From NCBI RefSeq assembly GCF_963169125.1, contig NC_084797.1, positions 97,799,868 through 97,863,867 on the forward strand: 64,000 bases of DNA. The letters are read 5' to 3'. A model generated the notes under the pieces. The model saw only the letters and a list, made by a program, of their open reading frames with translations. It ran no database searches and was not told the origin of the DNA. The position numbers and the translations under genes are program-made. Shown piece after piece: positions 1 through 11,900 of this stretch. Position 1 is the first letter of the stretch. Each line of letters opens with the position of its first letter. The DNA comes from Humulus lupulus. Its lineage: Eukaryota; Streptophyta; Magnoliopsida; Rosales; Cannabaceae.

Positions 1-1278
1 AGATGTTAGATGGTTTATATGGGGTTTTGAATTGAATTTGGGACTTAGGTATGCATTGGTATTGGTTTGAGAGTGTTTTGGCTTGGGGAAAACGTTGGGG
101 AAAAAACCCAGATTTCTGGGTTTGCGAAGGGGCGTTGTGGCCCTGTTCTTCTGTGCCGCGGCGCTAGGTCGCATCAGTGGACGAGGCCCCTTCTGGGCGC
201 CACAGCGCTAGGCCATTTCTGGGCAGGGGGAAATTTCAATTTTTAGGCTTTCGCCCAGGGGGTTCGGGGGACGCTTCCGCCACCTTGTGCGGGGATCTGG
301 GAGGTCCCGAGAGCTCGGGATTGATTCCAAGAGATGTTTTTGAATTGGTTAGTAATGGGAGTGCTATTTATGTGTTATGACTAGGTTCTCGGTGAGGCTC
401 GGAATAGAGGACTGTGCTCGAGGGTTCAGTGCTCAAGAAGCTCGGGACACAGGTAAGAAAACTGTTGTACCCATAGAGCAGGGCGAGGCCCCATAGCTGT
501 GTTGCAGGGCATGGCCCTATATGATTATGTGTTGGGTGTAGCCCATTGATTCTGTTAGTATATGTTAAGTTATGTTTTAGATATGTTGTGAATGCATATA
601 TGTGAGTGATCGGCAAGGGCCGGGAACTGCGAAGGCCGGGAACGGCGAAGGCCCGGAACGGCGAAGGCCGAGAGCGGCAAGGGGCCGGGAGCAGCGTTAA
701 GCACGTGGAGTGCACTTTGCCAGGGTAAGACCCTAAAGGATACCTGGGATCTCCTTACGGTGAAGATCGCAACCCAGGGCCTGGTAAAGCGCCTGGGACG
801 GCTAGGCCGTATGTGTTTAACTTGTTGGTGAATTTTTTATATGCTGAGTGGTTTATATGCATATGTTGTATATCTATGTGGAGTTTTCTTGCTGGGCTTC
901 GGTTCACGGGTGCTCTGTGGTACAGGTAAGGGCAAAGAGAAAGTCAACCGACCATGAGTATGGAGAGCGTGAGGCGGCGCGTACTTGTCTGATCTGCCTG
1001 GCTGCCACGGCCAGAGGTATTTTTGGAAGTTATTTGTAAAGAACCCTATTTTGTCCTATAGTTGACTTTAAGTATATTATGAGTTGTAAATATTTATAAA
1101 CAGTATTTTGGGATCCCAAATGTTAATCGTTTTATGATTTTCAGTAAATGGAATTATTTTCAAAGTTTAAGACTGTGTTTGTGGTTTGATTACACGTTTG
1201 CCTTAAAACCTCGATTAGCGAGTTAAAAGCACGTTTAAAACTTACTTAGTAATGGCTCTAAGGAAGTAGGGCGTTACA
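1..1278 (+). mobile_element. Right part of a Tekay-type Ty3/Gypsy LTR
   Basis: The segment ends in GGGCGTTACA and is followed at once by a methionine-initiator tRNA primer site, so it is the downstream part of a 5' LTR on the plus strand; its beginning lies left of the window. The same LTR family recurs at 4385-6665 and 47428-49469, and on the minus strand at 25265-36508, sharing a stretch near CTCACGGGTGCTCTGTG and CAGGTAAGGGCAAAG. It holds a GGC-rich short repeat near 605-695. Assignment to the Tekay/Del chromoviruses is inferred from related elements in this window that keep gag and integrase traces. No credible protein-coding gene is seen. Confidence 0.8.
605..695 (+). repeat. GGC-rich short tandem repeat inside the LTR
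   Basis: About five imperfect copies of a roughly 17-bp unit resembling CGGCGAAGGCCGGGAA lie in tandem. Comparable arrays occupy the same relative place in the related LTRs near 5970-6055, on the minus strand near 25855-25925, and in short form near 49020-49065, so the array belongs to the LTR family. Confidence 0.75.
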
Positions 1279-1637
1279 ACTTGGTATCAGAGCGAGCCAA
1301 GGTTTATTGGTTCTGGAGATTGACCGAACATGTACGTTCACTGTCAGTGGCAAGCTCGACTCAGTGTTGGTTGGTATGGTTGATTAATGTGCTTGAATAG
1401 GTACTTGAATGCCATGTTTTCATGCTTGTTTCATATAGAGCATGTTGAATGAGTTAACATAAGCATGATGCCAGGGCATGGCCCATTGTGTGTTATATGC
1501 TATCTGAATGTTATCTGGATTGATGTTCTTGGTTGGCTGTTGTGATTGGGAGGTGGTATTGGATTTTGTTATCATGCCTGATGAGCGGCGTCATTGGTTG
1601 CAGGCATATAGTTGTGATGCCTCGGCTCGGGGGATGT
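1279..1637 (+). mobile_element. Primer binding site and leader of a Tekay-type element
   Basis: TGGTATCAGAGC at 1282-1293 matches the primer site complementary to the 3' end of plant initiator methionine tRNA, three bases after the LTR end. The following leader resembles the minus-strand leader at 24936-25264, including a stretch ending in a CAGGCATA-like motif before an ATG near 1618 that probably starts gag. After a few codons the similarity stops and minus-strand Tat-like pol begins. The join is a truncation; I could not place it better than within about ten bases. Confidence 0.7.
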
Positions 1638-4384
1638 TGGTGTAGCTTTGGCACTTGTAGCATTTCTTGACATAGTCCATTGCTTCGCCATTCATTGTAG
1701 GCTAGAAGTAACCCTATCTCAACATTTTCTTGGAAAGGGTCTGCCCCCCAGCGTGTTCTCCGTAGAAGCCCTCATGCACTTCTCGAAGGATGAGGCTGGC
1801 TTCCTGCTTGGACACGCATCAGAGTAGTTGTAATGAATATCCTCACCTATATAACTTATTCTCCATGATTACGTACCGAGGTGCTTGGTAAAGGAGCTTC
1901 TGAGCAACTTTCTTATTCACCAATAACTCTCTGGAGACAAGATACTTCACTATTGATTCCATCCAACCATTATGGGGCTGGACCACTTCTATCTCCTCGG
2001 GAGCTGAGATGCTCGGACATGCCAAGTAGTCTATCGGGACCACATTGATCAACTCAAAATCCTTAGTGGTAGCAAGCTTTTCCAGGGGATCAACATTGGA
2101 ATTCTATTCCCTTGGCACTTGTCATATGGTAACTTTTTAAACTTGTGTAGCATTTTCTGGGTCTTGGCCAAATAAGCGGCCATCTTTCTGAAAATTTTGA
2201 GGCCTTCAGCTTTGAGTTCTAGGGCTGTTCGAAGTCCAGGAATGAGTGCTTCATTCTCAGCTTCATTGTTTGAGGAGTCAAACCCAAATCTCGAAGCATT
2301 ATGAACCCTGTAATCTTTAGAGGATACCAAGATAAGGCTTGCTCCGACTCCATTCTCACTGGAAGACTAGTCTACAAACAACTTCCATGTGGGCCCGACC
2401 ACTTGGGCATCCCCAAGTCGCTCATGTGTTCCTGTGCACTTGGTAATATAATCTGCTAGTGCTTGTCTCTTTTTGACAGTCCTCAGGTGGTAAGCAATGT
2501 CAAATGACTCAGCTCGACCCCCCACTTGAGGAGTCTTCCAGAGGACTCTAGCTTCTGGAGGACTTGCCTTAAGGGCTGGTTGGTGAGGACCCTAATTGGA
2601 TGCACCTGGAAGTAAGGTCCTAGCTTTCGAGAAACTATCATCATGCAAAATGTCAGCTTTTCCATGAGTGGATACCTGGACTCCGCTCCGAGGAGTCATT
2701 TTCTCACGTAGTAAATGGGATGTTGAACATAACCTTCCTCACGGACCAAGGTATAGCACTTATGGCATTCTCAGAGACAGCCATGTAGAGGAGGAAGGGT
2801 TATCCGTCTACATGCTTTGACATAATTAGAAGGTTAGCCATGTGGGTGTTCATTTAATGGAATGCATGTTTGCACTCCTCTGTCTATTCAAATCTCTAAC
2901 ATCCTCGGAGGGTGTTAAAGAATGGAATGCACTTGTCAGTTGCCTTCAAGACAAAGCGGCTCAGAGCTACGATCCGACCAGTGAGGCTCTACACATCCTT
3001 GTGCTTCCACGGGGATGGCATCTCTATAAGGGCCTTTATCTTCTCAAGAATCTCCCCTATCCCTCGAGTGTTGACAATGAATCCCAAGAACCTCCCGGAG
3101 GCCACTCCAAAAGTGCACTTCTGTGGATTTAACTTCATACCGAACTTGTGGAGGACTGACACCGCCTTCGCCAAATCTTTCACACGGTTGTGGGTTTTTC
3201 TCGACTTTACCAACAGGTCGTCTACATAAACCTCCTTGTTCCAACCAAGCTAGTTTTTGAACATCCGGTTTACTAATCTCTAATACGTGGCACCGACATT
3301 CTTGAGACCGAAAGGAATCACCTTGTAGAAGCAAACACCTTTGTTTGTTCAGAAGCTGGTGTGTTCCTAGTCTGCAACATGCATGCAGAATTTATTGTAT
3401 CCGGAGTATGCATCCATGAAGGACAAGAGATCATACCTAGAGGTAGCGTCGACCATCTGATCAATCTTTGACAAAGGAAAGTAGTCCTTTGGGTAGGCTT
3501 TATTGAGGTCAGCGAAGTCGATGCATGTCCTCCAGGTGTCGTTAGGCTTAGGCACCAGGACTAGATTTGACAACCACTTCGAGTAATGAGTATCTTGGAT
3601 GAAACCATTTGTGAGAAGTTGTCGACCTCACCTTCAAGGCCTCTGCCCTTGTCGGGTCAATGGTCTTCCTCTTCTGTTGCACTGGGGCAACATTTGGATC
3701 AATATTCAAGGTGTGGCATATGATATTCGGGTTAATGAATGTCATGTCAGAGTGGGATCAGGCAAAGATGTCCTAGTTTTCCTTGAGAAAGCTCACCAGA
3801 GCTTCTTTGACCTCCACCTTGAGGTTCTTCCTGACCTTAGTTCTTAGGATTGGAGCCATCAAGGATGACCTCCTCACCTTCTTCCATAGGCTCAACAGCT
3901 CTTTCTTCTCCAACCCTGGGGTCTAATTGATTGGACTCCCTTTCTTCGCGAACAGCCTGGACCTCCATCTCCTCGGGAGGAGGCTGCTTAGGGTCTACCG
4001 CCTCAACAACCATAACTAGATGCCTAAGCGACACATTGTAGCATTGACGAGCCTCTTTTTGGTCACCGCGAACAGTGCTTGTTCCTGCCTCGGTGGGAAA
4101 CTTCATGCACAAGTGGCGTATATAGGTGACTGTGCCAAACTCCACCAAGGCTGGGTGTGAGGTTCTACAACATGACACACCTCCAGGGGGCCATTTTGTA
4201 TGCATGAGCATGCCTTGGTGCTTGATCATTAGTCAATTCTTGAACCAAGTAACTTCAGGGGTAAGGGATGGCACTTTTGTACTTATGTATATGTCTCCCA
4301 GGAGAAAATCATATATGTTCTTGGGAAGGTTTTATTTCCTCAGAATGCTCCTTAGGGGGAGGTGACCTAGTTACTTAGGGAAGC
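1638..4384 (-). pseudogene. Eroded Tat-like Ty3/Gypsy pol remnant
   Basis: Read on the minus strand the order is protease and linker (about 4229-3837, with DPRVGEERAVEPMEE close to the Tat-A counterpart), reverse transcriptase (LVPKPNDTWRTCIDF near 3567; YVDD near 3232-3221; KLNPQKCTFG near 3140), RNase H ([20 protein letters not shown] near 2590), second RNase H (SNNEAENEALIPGLRTALEL near 2275), and the start of integrase, including the zinc-binding HHCC region near 1790-1690. Frames shift repeatedly and stops are frequent, so nothing is functional. The fragment ends at the Tekay leader on the left and is interrupted on the right by the solo LTR at 4385. It is much more diverged from Tat-A and Tat-B than those are from each other. 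Confidence 0.85.
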
Positions 4385-6665
4385 TGTAACGACCTAAATT
4401 TTCTAATAAGGCTTGGAGCCTTGATTAGCGTGCCTGGAGGGCAATAATTGTTATATTGCATTAATTTATGTGAATTTAATGAATATGTGATTGTATGCAT
4501 GTTTAGGTGAAATAAATATGCATGTGGACTCTGTTTGTATGATAGGGGTAAATTGGTAATTTTATCCCGCTTTGGGCATCTATGTGATAATTTTATTATG
4601 TGATTTGTACCACGTGAGGGTGGTGTTATTATTGTGATGCACGTGCCGAGACGGTCCTAGAGAGCTAGTTAACTCAAATGTCACAACAGGATTTTTATAC
4701 CCGGCTCGGAGGGAGCCTAGGGGTATTTTGGGGATTTTGTAATTGGGTTCTTGTGAGTTATTGGTAATTGGCGATATAGTAATTTGTGTTACTGTTAGTA
4801 ACCGTTGAGAGTAACAAGTTTGGTTGAAATAAGTGGTAGAATTGCAAGAAAGTAGGAATGACAAAAAAGGCCCTTGAGGTTTAGCTAGAAAGGGAAATTT
4901 AAGGAAGGGTAAGATGGTCATTTGGATGGGAATTAGATATGTTGCAGCTGGGAAAAAGGGGTACACGGTTTGGGCTTGGTCATATGATGGCTTTGATAAA
5001 AATTGAAGGGAAGGAAAACTAGAAGAAAGAGAAAGCTAGGGCAAGAAGAAGAAGAGTAGAAGGGGCTGAAGTGGGAGTTTAGGAGGAGATCAAAGAAGCT
5101 TAAGGTTGTATTCTCCACTTGAGGTAAGGATTTTATGCAAATTTATGATTTGTTTCTGTTTTGGTTTAAGAAATTGATGCATGGTTTAAGTTTTGAGCTA
5201 TGGGTTTAAATTTTCTGAAGTTGAAATCAAAGGTGTGGATTTTTGGGTGTGATTGTGTTTTTTGATCTTGATGATAGTGTCTATAGGTTGTTAGATGGTT
5301 CATTTGAGGTTTCAATTTGGTTTTGGGGTTGAGATATGTGTTTGGGCTGTTTTAGAGGTGTTTTGGATGAGGGAATTGAAGGAGAAAAACCCAGAAATTT
5401 TGAGTTCGCGATGGAGCGCCGCGGCCTTGTTCTTGGGCACCGCAGCGCGAGGATGTTTCCAGTCAGGGTAGGCTCTCTGACTTGAGGGTAGGCTCTCTGA
5501 CTTGCTGGGCACCGCGGCCCTATTGGGCAGGGCGTCGCGGCCCTCTTGGGTAGCGCCGCGGCGCTAGGCCATTTTCAGGACTTGAAAATTTGCATTTTTG
5601 AGCTTTTGCTCCGGGGGTTCGGGGGATGGTTCCAATGTATTGTTTTGAGGAATTAGAGGTCCCGAGAGTGCGGGATTGGTCCCGGGAAGTGGTTTTGGGT
5701 GGTTAGTATTTAAAAGTGTTTTATGTGTGTTGTGACTAGGATTTCGGAGAGGCGTGCTAGAGGACCGTGCTTGTGGCCTTGGTGCATCGGAAAGCTCGGG
5801 ATACAAGTAAGAAAACTGTAGCACTCGAGATTTGGGCATGGGCCCATAGTGTTATTACAGGGCATGGCCCTAGATTGTATTATGTGCTAATGTATAACCT
5901 TAAATGAATCATTATATGTTTGAATGATTATTTCGAAATGTATTATATATGTGATTATAGTGCAATGAACGGCTAAGGCCGAGAGCGGCAAGGCCGAGAA
6001 CGGCAATGGAGCTGAGAATGGCGAAAGGCCGAGAACGGCAGCGAGGCCGGAAGTAACACTTAGCATATGGGATGCTTACAGTCAGGGTAGGACCCAATGG
6101 ATACATGAGATATCCTTACGGTGAGAACCGAGACCCCAGGCTTTGGTAAGGCTTCTGGGGCGGCATGGCCGTGTCTACTTAGTCTGATGGATGACCTGTT
6201 AATCTGTGGACTGTCTGATATGTTAACTGTATAATTTGCATATGTTATGAACTGCATGAGTTTTCTTGCTGGGCTTCGGCTCACGGGTGCTCTGTGTTGC
6301 AGGTAAGGGCAAAGATTGAGTCAACCAGCCATGAGTATGGAGAGCGTGAAGCGACGCGTACATGCTTGGCCTGCCCGACTGCTTTGGTTGGGGGTTTATT
6401 CGAGAAATGGATGTAATAATCTGTGATTTTACTAATTAATCAACTGTAAACTTATTTTAAGTTGCAAATAGTTTTCAAATCTTATTTTGGGATCCCAAAC
6501 GTTAAATAATGGAAGTTTTCAATGAAACAACGCATTTTTAAAGATTACAGCCTTAACTTTTGCTTAGTCACACTTTTGTTTTAAAAACCTCGGTTAGCGA
6601 GTTCATTGCACAAAGTTTCTTTTAAAACTCACTTAGTAACGGCTCTAAGGTAGTAGGGCGTTATA
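4385..6665 (+). mobile_element. Solo LTR, Tekay-type, with 5-bp target duplication
   Basis: The segment begins TGTAACGACC and ends GGGCGTTATA. It is flanked by the 5-bp repeat GAAGC at 4380-4384 and 6666-6670. No primer site, coding region or second LTR accompanies it, so it is a solo LTR, the usual product of recombination between the two LTRs of an element. The end reads TATA where TACA is usual, apparently one C-to-T change. A GGC-rich short repeat sits at about 5970-6055. Open frames on either strand inside it have no resemblance to known proteins. Confidence 0.9.
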
Positions 6666-6670
6666 GAAGC

Positions 6671-7061
6671 AGCATGGCCACCAACAGATAAGGGATTAAG
6701 TTGTGTACTCCTTTTCCCTATCAAGGTCATATATGAATAAAACAATGTTTATCCATGTCTCGTTGTGTGTGCTTTCTTTTTGGTCTATGTGTTGCTTGTT
6801 TGTTACCTTTGTTGGGCCATCGCGTGCCACTTGCCTATGTTGTATGCTCTAGTTGTTGTGTGGGATGTTTTCTTTGGTTGGCTTGCTTTGTGCTTGCTCA
6901 TGCTTCATCACTGCCCTTACATGCGCGAGACTTGTATCATGGCTAATTGTTGGTTTTGTTTGCTGCAGGTGTGAGTTTTAGGCTGACTTGCTAGCTGAGT
7001 GTGCTAACAAGTGTTGCATGTTCCGTCAATTCGAGGAGTCAAGTTGGCGGCTCATGATAGT
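6671..7061 (+). mobile_element. Probable end of a chromovirus LTR (truncated)
   Basis: This stretch lies directly upstream of a methionine-initiator primer site, where the 3' part of a 5' LTR should be. It contains AATAAA near 6736, as in many LTR polyadenylation regions. The LTR start is not visible; the segment begins after the right-hand target duplication of the solo LTR. The exact LTR end (near 7054-7060) is uncertain. Open frames here are cysteine- and leucine-rich and look like chance. Confidence 0.5.
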
Positions 7062-7575
7062 TGGTATCAGAGCCAGGTTAGAGAAATCTTGATGACCCTG
7101 CATGATAGTGAGCAACACTCAAATGATCGAAGCATTGGATAGGCACGTTGGAGAGCTAGATGGCTTGGACGAGAGGGTCAGGGATCTTAGCTTTATCAGG
7201 CTAGAATCAGAGTCAGACAACACACAAAACTACATGGCTATGTTGGAGCAGAATACAACCAATTTACTTGCTTGCATAACTGCAATTGAGTGAAGGGAGA
7301 ACCTTTCAAGTACATTAAATAGTCCTCAGAGGGAAGAACATATTGAGGCAGTGGAACGAGCGGTGAAAGACCTACAACATACACTAAATGACCTCATAGA
7401 GAATTGCATGGGATCAGTCAAGGCATTGAAGGATGAGTTGTTGGAGATCAATACTAAGTTTAACCTTACCATGAGGGCAGGCGGGAATCAGCCTGCAGCT
7501 GGACCCATTGGCATGGAATACGGAAGAATAAAAGTGCCTGAGTCGAGGCCTTATGGCACGGCTAGAGACGCAAAG
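7062..7575 (+). pseudogene. Chromovirus-like gag, 5' half, interrupted by Copia
   Basis: The primer site TGGTATCAGAGCC lies at 7062-7074 and a plausible gag ATG at 7123. The predicted protein starts with a helical, acidic region (RHVGELDGLDERVRDL), meets a TGA at 7291-7293, and continues in the same frame through a coiled-coil-like part to VPESRPYGTARDAK at 7575. That last motif is typical of Ty3/Gypsy gag just before the conserved core. Frame and meaning resume exactly at 47064, so the gene was one piece before the Copia insertion at CAAAG. Gag would form the particle that packages element RNA. The in-frame stop makes this copy defective independently of the insertion. Confidence 0.8.
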
Positions 7576-7997
7576 TGTTGGGGTTTTATGCCCTAATTAA
7601 AACCAAATTTATTTGTAATCTCATTTATTATCAATAAAAGAATAGAAAGCAACTTTGACCTAGTCAATCACTTTGCTCACATGTTTTATTTTCATGATTA
7701 TTTCTTTAATATAAACTTCTATTAAATCCTGAGCATATAGCTAATCGTATTTATAGTGACGTAATCACAGTGGAATATAAATATGATTATATGTACAAAC
7801 ATAAGTTACTCCTTAGATTAGTCAGTGCATAGGATTTACACTGACTTGCCAATCTATGATACGATCTACTTACACATTGTAGTGTTATGTTTTTTCCAGA
7901 ACATTAGCAAAGTAGATAAGATTGGATGTATTTGTTACATCAAAATGGACCGATATTGACAGTTGATAGGATAAGTAAACATATCGTTATTATCTAT
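7576..7997 (+). mobile_element. First Copia LTR, piece 1
   Basis: The sequence aligns by eye with the starts of the LTRs at 37031 and 45193. It is cut at 7997 by Tat-A, whose target duplication TCTAT is at 7993-7997 and 22237-22241. The LTR continues at 22242. Confidence 0.9.
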
Positions 7998-8887
7998 TGT
8001 TATCCAGATTTCCGGATAGCGTTTAGATTGATGACTTCGGGGAAGCAGAATTATCGATGTCTTTCACGGTAGGTGACCAGAGCTCGCGGATGGACAGAAA
8101 GGCTTCGCCTCCCCTGTTTGATATCCGGATTACTCTTCCAAGCAAGCACAACACGGAAACTCGTTGACTCTCCCGGACTCCCGAAGGATACCCCTCGGGG
8201 AGGCCCCTTCCAGGAGAGGCCCTTCGAGTGGTCTCCGCGGAAACAGTTCCGTGCCTCGCACAGAACAAAACCGAACTGTCGAGTCCGGGAGAGGGCATAT
8301 TTGGAATGATATCCGTCTGACACAGGATCCCGCCTGACACGCCCGTCAGGACAAAGCCGCACACATCCCAGCACGCCTAAAGGTACCTTTTCGCCTACTG
8401 TTCCGCTGACAACTTGGAAAAGACGGCTGACTTTGTGTGTTCCCCATACTTTCACGTAAATATAGCCACATAGAGTCTTGTAGCCATGCGACTACAGTAA
8501 TTGTATCCCCTATTTATGGCTGGTGTAATTAAGACCCATGTACGTGGAGAAAAACCCTAATCCGAAACCCTAGCTATAAAGGCCCCTTCATTTTACAAGA
8601 AGGGGGGGGGACCGAGAGATCACATAGCAAAAACTCTACCAAAATCTCTCTAGCTTCATCTTCTTCAAGAGAACCCGAGAGAAACATTGTGAGTGTGTGA
8701 AGTTCTTATGCACCAGCCATCTTACTGTAACCTTTTCCAAGTATAATAACATCGACTCGTGGACTAGGGCTTGTTAACGCCTGAACCACGTAAAAACACT
8801 GTTTGTTTAGTTACATTTCAGTATTTCTACAGTTCTTATCTTTTTATTATTCTGTTAGTTATTCGTTTCCGAAAAACTCGGTAAACA
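7998..8887 (+). repeat. Tat-A 5' LTR (890 bp)
   Basis: Starts TGTTATCCAGATTTCC and ends GGTAAACA. It matches the 3' LTR at 21349-22236 except for three single-base differences that I found (8190 region G/A; 8457-8460 region AGCC/ATCC; 8562-8565 region CCGA/CTGA) and a G run of nine versus seven. Open frames of 113 and 134 codons on the minus strand recur in all three Tat LTRs of the window only because the LTRs are copies of one another. Confidence 0.95.
8551..8580 (+). promoter_or_regulatory. Probable LTR core promoter: telo-box and TATA box
   Basis: TATAAA lies at 8575-8580, preceded by AAACCCTAA at 8552-8560, the telo-box sequence found in promoters of many plant growth and translation genes. 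An ACGTGG core is nearby at about 8542-8547. Transcription of genomic RNA would start roughly 25-35 bases after the TATA box, close to the G run. The same arrangement is present in the other Tat LTRs (TATA at 21926-21931 and 54266-54271). Function is inferred from position and motif only. Confidence 0.6.
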
Positions 8888-8889
8888 TT

Positions 8890-8908
8890 TTGGTGCTTTC
8901 ATTGAGAG
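8890..8908 (+). other. Primer binding site-like sequence
   Basis: TGGTGCTTTCATTGAGAGC starts two bases after the 5' LTR and begins with TGG, as a site pairing with a tRNA 3' CCA end should. It is identical in Tat-B at 54580-54598. It is not the initiator methionine site used by the other elements here; I did not assign the tRNA. Confidence 0.7.
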
Positions 8909-8974
8909 CTGTAGGAAGTTGTTAGTCAGCTCTTTTTCTGTGTACGTTTTTTGTATTCACTTCGTACTAAAGAG

Positions 8975-11900
8975 ATGGTGACTACGCGAAAATCCGCTGT
9001 TGACAAAAATGCTACGGTCAACCCCGATACCGTGATGGAAGATGTGGTGCAAAGCGAACCCTTAGACTATCGAGGTGAAGACCCGACATCCCGCCAGGAT
9101 CAGGTCAGTACCGAAGATACAACATACTTAGAAGACGAAGAAGAGTATGTCCAAGACGGTTATTACAAGGACGGCTGCTACTATGAGAAGGACCCAGAAC
9201 TGGTCCAAGTAGCCGAAGAACTGGTGGCCACTAAGGCCAAGCTTGCTGAGCAGGAGCGCGTCTCCGAAAGAATGCAACGCATGATGGAACGCCTCCAAAG
9301 TAAGTTCAGAGATCTAGGCGACTCGGACGAGGATACCTCTGTTCGAGGTGGTGCTAATGACCCCATGCCGGATCCAGCCGCTGCTGGACCATCCAAAGCC
9401 GCCCCTAACAAGGGCAAAGAAAAAGTTGGAGAGCCTGTGCGCGCTGACCCCTGTCCTAAAGGCGTGAATCACCAGGCCGACTGCCCCCCCCCCCCCCGCG
9501 CGCAGAAGGTCTCTGGCGCTCCTAAGCCCAGACGCCCTTCAGCCCCAAGGGGGCACTCTGTGCCTAAAGGGCCCGGTGCTAAGGCACCCAGGCCTAGGGG
9601 AAGGAACAACCGCCCCAGTGATTCCGTCAATCAGGACGGTCGGGCTGCGAACTCGCACTCCGAAGATAGCTGGTCCACGGTGGACCTAAGAAGAAGGTTG
9701 GAGGCCAAGTATGAGAAGGCCAAAGGGGAAAAAGCCCGACCTCGCGGAGATGACCTCCGAAATCATATTAATGACAAGCTCCGGGGACGTGACCTCCCGG
9801 AAAGTGATACGAAGAGGCTCGAGGAACAGATTGCTGCCTTGACCAAGCTGGTCCTGAAGCAAAGTGGGGCCCTGTCAGATTCTGAGGAGGAAGACCCGGA
9901 ACCATGTATTAGGAGGATCGCGGAAACGTCCCTCCCGGATAACTTCAAAATGCCTCACATAGAATTATATGATGGGAGGACAGACCCGCGTACCCACCTA
10001 GCTAAATACAATAAAATGATGCAAGTGGCGCGCGTCAGTGAGGACGCCAAATGCATGTGCTTCTCACTCACCCTTACCAAGTCCGCGGAGGACTGGTGGA
10101 AAAGATTAGCTCCCGGATCAATCCACAGTTGGAAGGAGCTACAGTCCGCGTTTAGGAGGCAGTTTATTGCTGCCCGCGACCACGACATGGAGGTTAGTTC
10201 CTTAACCAACATCAAGCAGCAACCCACTGAGAACCTCAAAGCTTTCATTCAGAGAATGATGGAAGCTGCTGCAAAAACCAAGGTCAGCGATGACATGAAG
10301 CTGATCGCCCTTCAATCGGGCCTTACTGTCGGCTCCCTGCTATGGGGGGAAATGCAAAGGCGACGGGCAGAAACCCTGTCCGAATTCATGTCAAAAGCTC
10401 AGGGAATCATCAACCTTGAGGATGCCTACCAGCAAGCCTTTGGAGTTCCCCCGGCTCCAACCCCTTCCGTGACTGCGCCGAGCTTTGCTTCGCAAGCTCC
10501 CGCACCAGCCCTCACGCTTCCAGGAGCCCGATTCACTCCGAGTGTGTATGGGCCTTCCGCGTCTGCTCAGACGCCGGGTCAAACCCATTTCTCTGGGTAT
10601 GGAGCAGTACAAACCGGATGTAGTATCGCTCCTAGCATGCCGCAGCCGCAAGCGGAAGCCCCGGAACGAAGTTTGAGCCAATCGCGGAGCAAACGAAGCG
10701 GAAGAAACTCCAACCGGGGAGACCATTCTAAGAAACCCCGAAAGGATTATGAGCCCAAGTTCACGGAATATACCAGTTTGATAGACTCGCGAGAGAATGT
10801 CTATCGGGCGACCTGTAATATGGTCAACTTCAGGAAGCCCCCGAAAGTGTCTCACGGAGGAAGGCGTCCGCGAGACTCCAATAAGAGGTGTGAGTTCCAC
10901 GGAGATGTGGGGCACACCACGAATGAGTGCCTTCAGCTGAAGGATGAGATCGAGTCCCTGGCAAGAGCGGGACACCTCGGTCAGTGGGTGAGAATACCCA
11001 TAATCTATCCCGTACAGGGGATAGTTCACGGAGCTGCATATTCACCGGGACAGAGGGGGGGCCGCTAGCGCTCCTGGAGCCGGTCACCCCCAAGCTCCCG
11101 GGTCTCAGTTCCCAGCACTTCCTCCTCCACCTGCTCCGGCGCCCATTGCCTTGTTGGCTCCAGGGCCAGGCAACCCATATCCGCCCGGCCTTGCTCCGCC
11201 ACCCGTTGACGGACACGTCGCCACCATTTCTGGAGGACCACACCTTGCCGGAAGCACCCGCAACTCCCAGAAGAGGTACTTGAGGGAGTTAGAGCACGCC
11301 GAGGAGATGTGCGCCTTGGTCCAATCTCCTGCTCAACGTCCCCGAATGATGGATCTTCCCATCACCTTCACGGAGGACGATGCTCGACATGTGCACTTCC
11401 CCCACAACGATCCCCTCGTGGTGGAAGCCCAGATTGCCAATAAGAAGGTCTCACGGATCTTGATCGATAACGGAAGCTCCGTGAACATCCTCTTCAAAGC
11501 GGCCTTCCACGCGATCGGATTGACCGAGACGGACCTGGCCCCATGCCCCATCCAGCTTCAAGGTTTCAATGGGGACGCACTCATGCCATTAGGCAAAATT
11601 CAACTTCCGGTCACCCTCAGAGGAGAAAGCGACGCTTGTGCCTTCAAGCATAGCACATTCGTGGTGGTCGACTGCCCCACGGCGTATAATGCCATCTTAG
11701 GCCGACCGGTCCTGATCGATTGTGGGGCCATAACCTCGATACGTCACTTATGCTTGAAGTTTCCCTGCGACGATGGGCGTATTGGCACCCTCCGTGGAGA
11801 CCAGAGAAGTGCACGGAGCTGTTATAACGTCTCCGTCCGAGCCGTCTACACGGTCCGAGAGACGTTTGCTGCCATTCCTTTGGCGGAAGTATTGCCAGAA

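Noticed and set aside
6755..6974. Hydrophobic plus-strand frames that might be a small membrane protein
   Set aside because: They sit in a probable LTR end, overlap each other in two frames and have no similarity I recognise.
8023..8455. Minus-strand open frames of 113 and 134 codons in the Tat LTR, repeated at 21374-21806 and, the 113-codon frame, at 53714-54055
   Set aside because: Their repetition follows from the LTRs being copies. They overlap each other in different frames and resemble no known protein.
11055..11068. Programmed ribosomal frameshift between gag and pol in Tat-A
   Set aside because: Tat-B has six Gs and a single continuous frame, so the seventh G in Tat-A is more simply a mutation or an assembly error.
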